Part shown: positions 1 to 8,146 of the stretch, in pieces
Position numbering within the stretch: the stretch's first letter is position 1
How the letters are laid out: each line of letters opens with the position of its first letter
Source of the DNA: Hymenopellis radicata
Lineage: Eukaryota > Basidiomycota > Agaricomycetes > Agaricales > Physalacriaceae
Assembly (NCBI GenBank): GCA_015501595.1
Contig: JADNRX010001190.1
Span: 1 to 12,986, forward strand
DNA length: 12,986 nt
Direction: 5' to 3'
Position numbers and translations under genes: made by a program
The notes under the pieces: generated by a model
What the model was told of the DNA's origin: nothing
Databases searched by the model: none
The model's input: the letters and a program-made list of their open reading frames with translations, nothing else

Positions 1-230
1 CCAACAGCGACAGTTACCATACCAGAAGTAGACTTAGCAACAAGGACTATCATTTTCATAAACTCAATCAAAGAGACTTAGTTACTTCGAACAGATATTG
101 GCAACACTGAATGACATTTTTACAAAACAAAAACCCGACGAGAGGGAGCATACATATGCGACTACCTATAAGCGAGTGTCCAAGAGATTGAATATATCGA
201 TTTTGCATTTTCACGAAAGCAAAACGCCGC
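1..230. other. 3' flank of the RNase H1-N-like gene, no gene seen
   Basis: This stretch lies downstream of the stop codon of the minus-strand gene that ends at 231. It is fairly AT-rich. Short open frames occur on both strands, but none has protein-like composition or splice signals that join it to a neighbour. It probably holds the 3' untranslated region and intergenic DNA. No repeat, RNA gene or regulatory motif could be supported. Confidence 0.5.
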
Positions 231-1522
231 CTAAGCAAACTGTTCGCACCGACCGGAGTTGCGGAGGTCGAGGAGCAGACGACGCGCTTCAAACCAGGTC
301 GCCCTTTTGGCAAATACGGCGCAGCTCACACCGGTGACATGGGGAGATACGAGACCCCTAGTATTATCATCAGACTGTATTCAAATGAATGGAGAGAGAG
401 TATACCAGTTGTTAGACAAACCGATGCATGTTCCTTTGGACACCGCATACCAGGCGCAGGTGCTAGCATCCGGTGGCGCGACATCCCAAGAAATGGCGTT
501 GAGGGCATTAACAGTCACCGCTGTCATCACCGCCGCGGCAGCAGGTGGGATGGGACCTGCAGGAGTAAAAGCAGTAGCCTGAAGAGGCTGTCCAAATCCG
601 AAGGAAGATACGGCCTGTGTCACGTCATCTACTGTGGGGATCACAGGAGCAGAGAAGGACGCAGGGATGGACACAAGGCCGGGCGGCGTGGTCGGATTGT
701 TTTGGCGGGAGGCGCGACAGCTGGGATGACAGCGAGAGGCGCCACGGCTGGGGTGGTAAATGGAGCAGCGACGGCTGGGATGACAGCAGGAGGCGCGACG
801 GCTGGGGTGGTAACTGGAGCAGCGACGGCTGGGATGGCAGCAGGAGGCGCGACGGCTGGGGTCATGACTGGGGTAGCGACGGCTGGGGCGACGGCAACAT
901 CGTCTGGAACGGACGGCATGTGGGCAGCAGCTCCGGTGTCGCCAACAATAAGCGTGATAGGGAGGGAATAGCCCGGGCCAACGATAGCCTCTGTGCAATT
1001 GGCACAAACTACGCAAGACAAAATTATAGACATGAAGTTAATGAGAAAAAAAAGTGGACTCACTCAGAGCAGTAGGTCCTACAACTTGACCGTCGGTGGG
1101 CAGTACGTGGATGGTTTCTAGAAAGCAAAGGTGTTAGTATCGAACCATCCTCAGAGAAAGGCAGTACTTACTCATTGAGGCATGAGCCAGAAGATCGCCT
1201 GGTTCATACGCCCTAGCGTGTCGCGAGACGGAGACAGCGTCTGGAAGTGGGTGAGTGATGGTTGAAAGCAGGAAGAGGCTGTGCTACCGTCAAAAGGGAA
1301 AGCCTCCAAAGGCGGTGGGGAAGCCGAGAGCGAGGAGATATCCGAACCTGAGTCTAAAGCAAAAATGTGCCTCAGGGCCTGACGATAAGATATCGGAAGC
1401 AAAACGGACATACCGCTGAGGTTAAGTTCGCGTCCTTGAATTTCCAGGCCGTTTGCGCTTAACACAGAGAGAACATCCGAAAGACTGTAGAGATCGCTGT
1501 CGCTGTACAAGGCAAAAGGCAT
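231..1522 (-). CDS. Multi-exon protein with C-terminal RNase H1 N-terminal-like (hybrid-binding) domain
   Basis: Exons, assigned by splice motif and phase: 1522-1288, 1240-1172, 1117-1064, 1008-673, 631-406 and 357-231, totalling 1047 nt (348 aa). The start at 1522 has a good context (ACCACCATGCC). Introns 2 (GTAAGT, branch ACTAAC, TTCTAG, 54 nt), 3 (GTGAGT, GCGTAG, 55 nt) and 5 (GTATAC, ACTAG, 48 nt) are convincing. Intron 1 (GTAGCA, 47 nt) rests mainly on phase. Intron 4 (672-632, 41 nt, GTCCAT) is weak; a one-base frame break near 700 would serve equally well. The protein has an acidic Ser/Asp-rich N-terminus (YSDSDLYSLSD), a CANC motif near residue 121, an 18-residue Ala/Pro repeat, then WYAVSKGT...GLSNNW (about 292-307) followed by VSPHVTGVSCAVFAKRA. 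That pattern (WYxVxxG...G...W, then VxGVSxAxFA, then an aromatic/EA helix) resembles the RNase H1 N-terminal domain, which binds RNA/DNA hybrids. No catalytic RNase H domain is present. The cellular role is unknown. Confidence 0.7.
720..881 (-). repeat. 54-bp minisatellite, three units, inside exon 4
   Basis: Three tandem units of 54 bp lie at 720-773, 774-827 and 828-881, with a partial fourth after 881. The unit is a multiple of three, so it encodes an 18-residue Ala/Pro/Val repeat (AVAPPAVIPAVAAPVTTP type) on the minus strand without shifting frame. Units differ by only a few substitutions, which suggests recent copy-number change. The reverse strand reads as a Trp/Gly/Asp repeat, which I treat as a shadow. 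Confidence 0.85.
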
Positions 1523-1788
1523 GGTGGTCGAAGGAAGATAAAGAAGAAAAGCGGCGAATCACAGCTTTAAACGTACTCAATTTAAGCGGAGCACGAATTG
1601 AGTGGCTGACTGCATAGGTGTACGACCGGAGGTTGCCGATTCACAATTGGAAACTAGCGGGAGGGCGTTGTTGTGCCAAACCATATACGATCCCTCCAAA
1701 GTCCTGCATCGTTTAATCACTATAACGTTCACTGGTGAGAACGACGTGTTTGATCTATACTTATGCTAACCTGATCAAACATCAGATC
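1523..1788. promoter_or_regulatory. Shared divergent promoter region
   Basis: These 266 bp separate the start codons of two genes that point away from each other (1522 minus, 1789 plus), so both promoters must lie here or overlap. An inverted repeat, TGTTTGATC at 1747-1755 and GATCAAACA at 1773-1781 with a 17-nt spacer, sits just upstream of the plus-strand start. It could be an operator or a leader stem-loop. No clear TATA box was found. The two genes may be co-regulated, which is inference from layout only. Confidence 0.5.
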
Positions 1789-4700
1789 ATGGAAAGTTTA
1801 CCCGACGAGGCCCCCCCCCCCCCCCCCCCCGCCAATCGGATCGAGCCAGCCGGAGGCGCCAAAGGGGTTACCTCCACCTAAAAAAGTCAAGGTTCGTTTT
1901 CGCATCAGTGGCGTAGTGCCTTGACTGAATTCCTTATAGGGACAACGCGGCAAAGGAAAGACAAAAGCTCCGCCCGTCCCTGCAGAGCACCACAACCGCT
2001 GGACAACGCGCGAGCAATACGATCTTCTGGACACGTTTCGCCCTCGCTATCTAGAGTTGAGAGCCAAGAAGAAGCTTAATTTGCTATGGCCCGAAGTCGA
2101 AAACACGTTCCTTGCGCGTTGGCCTGTATCAGTCCTTTGTACCCAACTAAAAATTGAAGCGGACGCGTCGGCTTCTGAGGCGCCCAACAACGTGGCCGAA
2201 CGTAATGTCCGAAAACCGGAAACGGTGACTGGGATGATCAAAAAGGTAATATATTCCCACCCGCATCACTGCCACTTACTGTCCAATTTCGATCAATTCG
2301 TCGCACCATGTGACGTGTGACCGGTGCGACGAAATTTCGGTTTCGTCGAATTTCCTTATTTAGTAACTGCCGATGCGGCGGAGCCGCGTCGGGAGGCCGG
2401 CGGGGGCCCCGCCAAGGTGTTTTGAGCGAAAATTTTAGTGACCACTGTGACATTTCGTCGTTTCATCGGTCGCTGTGACCTGTGACCGACGAATTGATCA
2501 AAATGCCACAGTATTCCATCACTTAGCGCCTTCGCAATTGGTTCGAAAACAACAACAATCTTAAACGACCACGGGCGCCGGCTGAAAAGGACGCTTTCAA
2601 CTTCAATGCCCGCACTCGTGTCCACCATGCACTCGAAATTTTTCAACGTCATCATCGCGGTCTAATCGACGCTCGCCTTGAAACAATCAAGAAGGAATCA
2701 CCTGAGGAACTCCATATCACCTTATTCCGACGTGCGAGTAACTTAGCCTGGGAGGAAGCGTCTGCAGAGGTGCGCGAGGCGTGCATGGCCGCAGTGGAGG
2801 AAGAGAAGAAAGAGAAGGAGGAGTTGAAGTTGCTCGAGAAGGAAGAGAATGGCGAAAAACGAACCCCGGAACAATATGCTAAGTATGTTTCCGTATGCTC
2901 AGTGGGGACTTTTCTAATGGCGTACCAGTGCTCTCGCGCTTATGCCGGGTCATATTAATATGTTCGCCTCGAAACTTGCGGAGCGAACGGGTCAGATGTT
3001 TCTAATAACATCCGTCGGTCCGGATGAGAGAGGCTGCATATCTTCTCAGTCGTATGTCGTTTTACCAATTTACATGACTTCGCTGACTTCGGAGTTTAGG
3101 TACCAGTTTGGCCCTTCGTATGCACAGGTCAACGATGTCGGACATACCTTCGAGCAGGCATACTCGGGTTTCAAGTCGTACTTTATGGATAAGTTCGAAG
3201 AATATGGCAAGGGCTGTTTTTGTACGTCTTAAGGATTGGTCTCTGGAGCAAAGTTGACGTGGTCATTTTGTTTAGCACGCAGTATGCGCGAAGATCATGT
3301 TCCGGAGGACCGTCGTCGCAAGACTGCACCCGTGGCGCCTGTAAATGCGCCTGATGATGTGCTCATTAACGAGAGCGCAATTTCTGCACCCGTACTCACA
3401 GGACTCGTCGAGACGGAGGATGGACTGGACATACGCGGTCCGGATACTGTACCTCAGAGTACAGACGCGTCTTCTCCAAGTGACGCTACTTGGACCCCGG
3501 ATCCATATGTTATGAAGACGCCTGATGTACCCTTAGGCCCTACAGCACCTGTTTCGATTGCCGCACCGTCGACGTCTTCCACCGCGCCGCCATACATGAC
3601 TTCTCAAATGGGGTCATCCATGACTCCTCCCCCATCGACTTCGTCTAACGCGCCGCCATATATGACCTCTCAAATGGAGTCATCTATGATCCTTCCCCCA
3701 TCGACTTTGTCTACCACGCCGCCATATATGACCTCTCAATTGTCTACCGCGCCGCCATATATGACCTCTCAAATGGAGTCATCTATGACTCTTCCCCCAT
3801 CATCCACTTCGCCTTCATCCTCATCTGGGCCATCCATGCCCTCCAGTAATATGTTGGACTGGGAGAAGATGTCACCGGCTGACTGGGAACAATTGGATCA
3901 ATTCATGACGACGCTCCCTTCGCTGGACTTCGATGTCTCCACTCCAGTGATTGAACAGCACGCCCCCGTTGAACCGACAACACCTGCCTTGGTACAAGAA
4001 AACTCACAGGTTGCCAAGTCAGTTTTTACACCATCTTCGGTCCAGCCAGCATCGTCAGTAGTACCATTCGCTGAAGCGCCGAAAACAAGTCTCTTTTTTC
4101 ATCAGCCGACTCCACCCATCGAGGCGCCTCCCCCTTCATTCTTTGGGCAGATTCATTTCACCGGACCTCCGATCGTGCCCTCACTCTCGGCTGTACCAGC
4201 AGCAGTCACTGCGACAAGTCAAACCTCTACGCCTACGGCGACTTCGACAACATTTACACCACTTACGGCTCCAGCGTGGAACCCTCTGACTCGCATTTTG
4301 AAACCCGCTGCACCCGAAGAGCCGATGCCATCTACGACGCTCACAGCGGCTGATGTCGCCCTCGGCGGAAGCCTGATGGGCGAGAAAACCCCCCCGCCTG
4401 AGTTACCTGCTGCTCGGTCAAGGAGGGCTAAGAAGACTACCAAGAAAACATCCGAGGCCAAGTCAGCTGCAGGTAGTAAAAACGCGGCTGTCGTGGCAGC
4501 TCCAACACCGGCTGCAGATACGACACCCTCATCCACTCTGGCTCCACCTCTTCCTGTCGTACCTCGCCCTGTTCCACGTCCTACCCCTCGTGCCCGTGTT
4601 TTGTCACAGGTTCAGCCATCGATTGAAGAAACCCAAGACTCGCTAGGTCGACGCTCTAACCGTAAACGAGGTGCGCCTTTGCGGGAGCCGGTACCTTTGA

Positions 4701-4944
4701 GCAGTCGTTCGAACAAGGAAAATATCCCTCCTTGGGTCAGCGGACTATCCTTAGGAATGCGGTCGCGGGCGATGGGTGACGAGTGGGATGTTTTGGTTCG
4801 CACTTACGAGCGTCTAGAAGGAGATATGAATGAGCCTGGCGTGCCGCTGGTAAGTTCTAGATTTTCTGCTAATGCTTGATATGCTCACCGTTACAACAGC
4901 AACATCAGGAAACGGGTCCTCAGCCTAGAGGACCACTGAGTTAA
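1789..4944 (+). CDS. Large Agaricomycete-family protein, 5' part of a gene split by a transposon
   Basis: Exons: 1789-1891, 1940-2245, 2527-2882, 2929-3051, 3100-3221, 3276-4849 and 4900-4944 (the stop lies in the inserted element). Introns of 48, 281, 46, 48, 54 and 50 nt all have GT..AG ends and, from exon 2 on, phases fit at every junction. Exon 1 is 103 nt, one base too long, because of the C20 tract. The product starts MESLPDE, then has a proline run and PKKVK, a possible nuclear signal. A Trp-rich block follows (WTTREQYDLL...LLWPEVENTFLARWP), then RLRNWFENNNN after intron 2, a Glu/Lys-rich probable coiled coil (around 2790-2870), a conserved-looking fold (YANALALMPGHINMF...TGQMFLITSVGPDERGC...FEQAYSGF), and a long Pro/Ser/Thr-rich linker. 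A RRSNRKRG basic patch and SNKENIPPW precede WDVLVRTYERLEG. This order matches a family greatly expanded in mushrooms; its function is not known to me. The true C-terminus lies at 9371-9798. Confidence 0.75.
1811..1830 (+). repeat. C20 homopolymer in exon 1 that breaks the reading frame
   Basis: Twenty consecutive C residues directly follow the codons for MESLPDEA. Upstream of the tract the ATG at 1789 sets one frame. Downstream the protein-like frame (PPIGSSQPEAPKG) is offset by one base. A tract of 19 or 22 C would join them. Such a tract is prone both to replication slippage and to sequencing or assembly error, so the length given cannot be trusted as fixed. Confidence 0.9.
2246..2526 (+). 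other. Intron 2 of the split gene, enlarged by a MITE
   Basis: The donor GTAATA at 2246 and acceptor CACTTAG ending at 2526 join MIKK to RLRNWF in phase 0. The intron is 281 nt, about six times the size of its neighbours. Removing the 233-bp inverted-repeat element and one TA copy leaves 46 nt, exactly the local norm (46-54 nt). This arithmetic supports both the intron and the element boundaries. Confidence 0.8.
2279..2511. mobile_element. 233-bp MITE with TA target duplication (Tc1/mariner-like)
   Basis: The element begins CTGTCCAATTTCGATCAATT and ends with the inverted equivalent (CTGTGGCATTTTGATCAATT on the other strand). The shared core is GATCAATTCGTCG, and similarity continues inward to a second CGACGAAAT block, so the inverted repeats are about 60 bp and imperfect. 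A TA dinucleotide flanks each end (2277-2278 and 2512-2513), the signature of Tc1/mariner-type insertion. The interior holds GC-rich palindromes (GGCGGAGCCGC and GGGGCCCCGCC near 2375-2415) and no open reading frame. It is non-autonomous, and because it lies in an intron it need not disrupt the host gene. Confidence 0.82.
3584..3814 (+). repeat. 66-bp coding minisatellite (units 66, 66, 33, about 66)
   Basis: Units start at 3584, 3650, 3716 and 3749. Each encodes APPYMTSQMxSSMxxPPSTxS, about 22 residues; the third unit is cut to exactly half length (33 bp, 11 residues), which keeps the frame. The repeat lies in the Pro/Ser/Thr-rich linker of the large gene. The mutual similarity of the units suggests unequal exchange or slippage that has been selected to stay in frame. 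Confidence 0.85.
4903..4915 (+). repeat. Left terminal inverted repeat
   Basis: CATCAGGAAACGG, 13 bp, pairs exactly with 9356-9368. It starts three bases after the acceptor AG (4898-4899) of intron 6 of the interrupted gene, so the element sits at the first codons of the last exon. Confidence 0.8.
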
Positions 4945-5350
4945 CCATGGTGAATATAGTTGCCTAGAGGACAACAAGGTGTGAACTCCGCCAGGTTAAC
5001 TTTGGCAAAGGTTCAACCCCAAACCTTCCTTGAAGGTGCTTTGAGTCTAACTTCAGATAACTCAAGTCACAGCTAAGGCAGCTCAACATACTCTCAATAA
5101 AGATATAGGCAACCTAGCTACAATACAAAGCAACTCAAAAGAGCATAAAACATACCGAATCAAGATCAAATCAATCAACTCAATAAACAAGTCCCTCAAA
5201 GTCTAGTTAATTATGTTATTCATAATACAGAAATAAGCCAATTTTCATCATTCCATGCTAAAAACGAGACAAGCAATACGCTACAGACTAATTACAGAAA
5301 GAAATAGTAGTCCTAGAATGACATCAAAGCATAGATACAATATATAAACA
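4945..5350. other. AT-rich left interior of the element, no gene seen
   Basis: No coding region is apparent. The stretch is rich in A and T, has repeated ACTCAA and CTAGAGG motifs (4925, 4964) and a TAACTCAAG copy at 5058-5066 that is also found near the right end. It fits a subterminal, protein-binding or simply non-coding transposon region. TATATAAA at 5341-5348 could be a TATA box but has no convincing gene behind it. Confidence 0.5.
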
Positions 5351-6120
5351 TTTATTACCTTCCTCGCGGAGCAGTCACTTCAGTGATGCAGCACTAACAA
5401 TACCATTCTTGCCATCCATTTGTCGGTCTTAGGTGAGTCATGGTTGTTGTGGAGGTTCGTGGAGAGGCGTCAGATGAAGGTCACCATCGTGTACAGTGGT
5501 CATCATTGTGAGAAGCCTTAGTCGTTCGGAACCTTCATCATCGCCATCATAGTGAGCCGTCGTACTCGTCGTAATAGTCGTCGTCGGATCGAAAGGCAGC
5601 GGGCTTACGAGAGAACATGTCGTCGGTCAGCTAGCAGAATCCAAGGTATCGTGGCCTGAGGATCGGGTAAGAGCTATTCTCGAGGTGGCCAGTCGGTACC
5701 CCAGTCGTGGGCCAGATGGAACATCGTAGTCAGCTCGAGGTGAAATGTTGCTGTTGTGGTAGTTGGGAGTCATCGTGGTGGGAATTGTCATGGGAGAGTG
5801 GTCGTCGTCGTGGGAGTTCGTCGGCGTCATAGGAGCAGTCATCGTCGTGGGAGAGCGGTTCTTGTCGTGGGGAGTTCGTTGTCGTTGTAGGGAGCAGTCG
5901 TCACGGGAAGAGTTCGTTGTCGTGGTAGGGAGCAGCCGTCAGCTTTGTAGGAGAGTGGTCGCTGTCGTGGGGAGCTCATCGTCGTTGTATGGAGCAGTCG
6001 TCTTCGCGGGATTATGCAATCGTGGTTGTGGGCAGTCGTTGTCGTTGTCGGTGGGAAGACGCCGTCGTCGTCGGTGGGAAGACGCCCTCATCGTTGGAGA
6101 GCTGGTGTGGCTCATGGTGT
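5350..6120 (+). repeat. GTCGTC-rich imperfect satellite
   Basis: From about 5550 the plus strand becomes dominated by GTCGTCG and GGGAGCAGTCGTC words. Units starting GGGAGCAGTCGTC or GGAGCAGTC recur at irregular spacing of about 40-60 bp (for example near 5831, 5891, 5930 and 5992). The last part contains GTCGGTGGGAAGACGCC twice, at 6047-6063 and 6070-6086. Open frames across it give Ser/Arg/Val-rich low-complexity peptides in several frames, so I do not call a gene. The strand asymmetry (G and T on plus) is strong. Confidence 0.65.
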
Positions 6121-6324
6121 GACTGTAAGAAACAAAGCAAGATGATCGGTCGCACGAAACAAAACTCAACATACACGTGATGCCTACGTGGCCGTGAACT
6201 TGTCGGATTTTTAGAGAAGGGGGAAAGAAGTCGAAAATGAACATTGCGTACTCATAAAGGTTGTGCTGAATTTGAAGGACGTCCCGAAACAAGGTGTAGG
6301 TTCAGCCTGAAGACGACGCCACCT

Positions 6325-6389
6325 CCCAACCATGGGCCCACAAAGCCCTGCTCAAGGTCGGCCTGGCTCTGAGTGGGCCCACGGTTGGG
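6325..6389. repeat. 16-bp inverted repeat containing two GGGCCC palindromes
   Basis: CCCAACCATGGGCCCA at 6325-6340 is the reverse complement, with one mismatch, of TGGGCCCACGGTTGGG at 6374-6389. The spacer is 33 nt. Each arm contains its own palindrome TGGGCCCA, so both a long hairpin and two short ones can form. The function is unknown; it could be a miniature element footprint or a binding site. Confidence 0.75.
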
Positions 6390-6494
6390 TATGGTGTCGT
6401 GGTGCGGCGGCGGCGGATACGAGGGAACTATCGTTGCTTAGCACAGGCAGAAAGGATGTGAAAATGGAAAATGAGAGCGCACCGCGTACTGCTG

Positions 6495-6510
6495 CCCGTC
6501 TGCAGACGGG
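6495..6510. repeat. 16-bp perfect palindrome
   Basis: CCCGTCTGCAGACGGG is its own reverse complement; the flanking CTG and ACAG extend the symmetry loosely. It lies inside the coding-like remnant and may be coincidental, but a 16-bp perfect palindrome is uncommon by chance in a window of this size. Confidence 0.7.
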
Positions 6511-6731
6511 ACAGCATCCGGCTTCTGCTGAACCCGTTCGTGGTTGTACTGCGCGCATTGTGTTGCCTCGGTCAACGATGCCGGTGCCTGTGTCGACAGC
6601 ACTGTCAATGGCGGAGGCTGCCTGTCTTGACAGGGCTTACGCTGTGGCTACGCAGCCATCTAATAGACAGACAAAATCGGGGGATGAAGACGAAAAGGCG
6701 ATGATGGTGGTAGAAGGGTAGCCTGTATCAG

Positions 6732-6759
6732 TCCGAACAGTGCTTGATCACTGTTCGGA
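6732..6759. repeat. Perfect 11-bp stem with 6-nt loop
   Basis: TCCGAACAGTG (6732-6742) and CACTGTTCGGA (6749-6759) are exact reverse complements around CTTGAT. The hairpin follows directly after the stop codon at 6719-6721. No T-run follows, so a bacterial-type terminator is not indicated. It may be a structural feature of the element. Confidence 0.75.
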
Positions 6760-7376
6760 TTCTCGGTCCGAGTAGCCGCCGCCAAATCTGCGCGACAACG
6801 ACAACGATTGCCAGCGTACGGCGGCTCTGGAGAGTCTGCAATTCTTGGAAATCCATTATAAACATCTAATGGACCTATCTACGAAGTTACAGGAAATGTG
6901 AAATGAGAACAACATCCAACTTACCAGGAGTCATGAAAGATATCGCGAGATGAATCGTCCGAGCAACTACAATGTGTTGCTCGACTTGAGTATCTAAAAT
7001 ATCATTAGTACTAGTGCATAACACTGTGTAGTGTATATTTAGTAAAAAATCTAGACCTCCGGAGTGGTTTAGCGCGCTGGAGAGCGCGATTTCAGTTTAA
7101 GTCTATGGTATACTATCTACGTAAGCTTAATTCTATATCTATATGCCATAGAACTACCCAATCTTTTATTGCTAAGTCTAATATACATATTCTGCATTAA
7201 ATTCCGACGCTTACAACGGTACTCCGAGGCTGTCGTCGCCGTCCCGAGCGTCGACGAGCGCATTCCGTTCACGATCGGATGACCGATCCGAACGATCCGG
7301 ACAGTGATCGAACGCTGTGCGGAGACGTTCTCACTCACTCCGACCACCACCATCAAGCATTTCGCCCGCGATCGAC

Positions 7377-7768
7377 TAGTCATCGCCCACTGTCATGGAG
7401 ACCGACCTTGTGTCGTCTCCCTGTGTTTTGACTCTGTTCGCGGGCTTGAAGAGCCCCGGCGGCCCGCTGGACGCGTAAGCCCTCCAACGAGGCTGCATAT
7501 CAACGAGGTGGTGGCGATGGCCACGGCAGCGGCGGCGACGGCGACGGCGACGGCGACGTGGAGAGGTCTCAGCAGAGCAAGTGCGGAAAAAGAGGAACAT
7601 TGTTCTGAACGAGGTGCGGATTGCTTTCAACATTGTATCAGATTTTGTGTAGCCAACGGGCTGCATAGTCGTCTGTCATTGTTATGGAGGCTGACTTTGC
7701 GTCGTCTCTCTTTGACCGAACCCGACCTCTCGCGGAGCCGATTCTAGGAGAAATGGCCGCGTAAGTCC
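7377..7768 (+). repeat. Diverged direct duplication, about 299 bp apart
   Basis: Segment 7377-7479 (TAGTCATCGCCCACTGTCAT onward) and segment 7676-7768 (TAGTCGTCTGTCATTGTTAT onward) align. Both contain an ATG followed by GAG and a TCGTCTC block, and both end in CGCGTAAG. Most differences in the well-aligned first 50 bases are transitions. Each copy reads as a short exon beginning METD/MEAD and ending at a GTAAG donor, so this may be a duplicated first exon inside the element. Confidence 0.5.
7477..7497 (+). repeat. 21-bp exact direct repeat, second copy at 8303-8323
   Basis: AAGCCCTCCAACGAGGCTGCA occurs at 7477-7497 and again at 8303-8323. The sequence around the copies differs. Together with the nearby duplicated exon-like segment it shows that this part of the element was built from repeated pieces. 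Confidence 0.8.
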
Positions 7769-8102
7769 CAGACGACGGGCGGCATATGATCGAAATACGG
7801 AGTTGTGCAGAGGGAAGGCGACGTTACGACGAATCCAGGAGAGAAGGAGGAGACTGCGCTGCGCTTGCTGGCGGGGCAGTGTACAGGTACGTTTTTTTTG
7901 TCTGTAGATATCGACGCTGACAGTACAGCAGTCGATACCGGAGATGGACTCGCGCGAGTGTCTGCGCGCTTTGCTCGCGACCGACTCCGACTCTTCCTCT
8001 CATCAAGCCGTTTCCTGCCTGGTCGTCGTTGGCTCCACCCTCCTTGCAATCGGTTTTGCAAAGGCGGGAACAGGTGGAATGGGCGCTGGCGGCGACGCCT
8101 AA
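7684..8102 (+). CDS. Possible three-exon small protein inside the element
   Basis: A tentative model: exon 7684-7760 (MEADFASSLFDRTRPL), intron 7761-7810 (GTAAGT...TGCAG, 50 nt), exon 7811-7886, intron 7887-7928 (GTACGT...GTACAG with GCTGAC, 42 nt), exon 7929-8102 ending TAA. Phases fit and would give 108 aa. The third exon is the most protein-like: a charged start (EMDSRECLRALLATDSDSS), then a hydrophobic stretch (AVSCLVVVGSTLLAIGFAKAG) that could span a membrane, and a Gly-rich tail. Exon 2 in this frame is Arg-rich and could instead be read in another frame. No family is recognised. It may be a fragment of a captured gene. Confidence 0.3.
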
Positions 8103-8146
8103 GTGCCGTACGCAACGTATAAGCCCCAATATCTGGGCAGCACATC

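Larger units (their letters stand above)
6332..6997 (+). pseudogene. Coding-like remnant with in-frame stops
   Basis: One plus frame is open from 6332 to a stop at 6719-6721. It resumes in the same phase with protein-like sequence from about 6794 (RTAALESLQFLEIHYKHL, then after a stop LTRSHERYREMNRPSNYNVL) to a stop at 6995-6997. Three stops interrupt it (near 6719, 6767 and 6899), and no intron of normal size removes them. The second half looks like an amphipathic helix or coiled coil. I do not recognise the family. It may be a decayed transposon-encoded or captured gene. The first half is weaker and may be chance. Confidence 0.3.

Noticed and set aside
381..1016. Minus-strand 211-codon frame read as a single gene
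   Set aside because: Only its second half is real coding sequence. Through the repeat it gives Arg/Ser/Cys-rich noise, and its stop at 381 is inside the last intron.
617..1075. Plus-strand frame encoding a Trp/Gly/Asp/Arg repeat protein
   Set aside because: It is the reverse reading of the 54-bp minisatellite. It has no splice signals, and the minus strand gives a phased multi-exon gene over the same bases.
1172..1522. Minus-strand 116-codon frame as a complete intronless gene
   Set aside because: Its stop codon abuts a consensus GTAAGT donor. A phase-compatible intron at 1287-1241 switches to a frame that continues through the next exons.
1798..2034. Minus-strand frame ending in a poly-glycine run
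   Set aside because: The glycines are the reverse of the C20 tract, and the plus strand carries the phased gene.
2057..2320. Plus-strand 87-codon frame as a separate small gene
   Set aside because: It is exon 2 of the large gene read past its donor site into the MITE-bearing intron.
4219..4536. Minus-strand frame inside the large exon 6
   Set aside because: A valine/alanine-rich shadow of the Pro/Thr-rich coding strand, with no independent signals.
7056..7105. tRNA-like sequence with box A-like TAGCGCGCTGG and box B-like GTTTAAGTCT
   Set aside because: The two boxes are about 26 nt apart, too close for a tRNA, and no acceptor stem pairs. A decayed SINE head is possible but unsupported.
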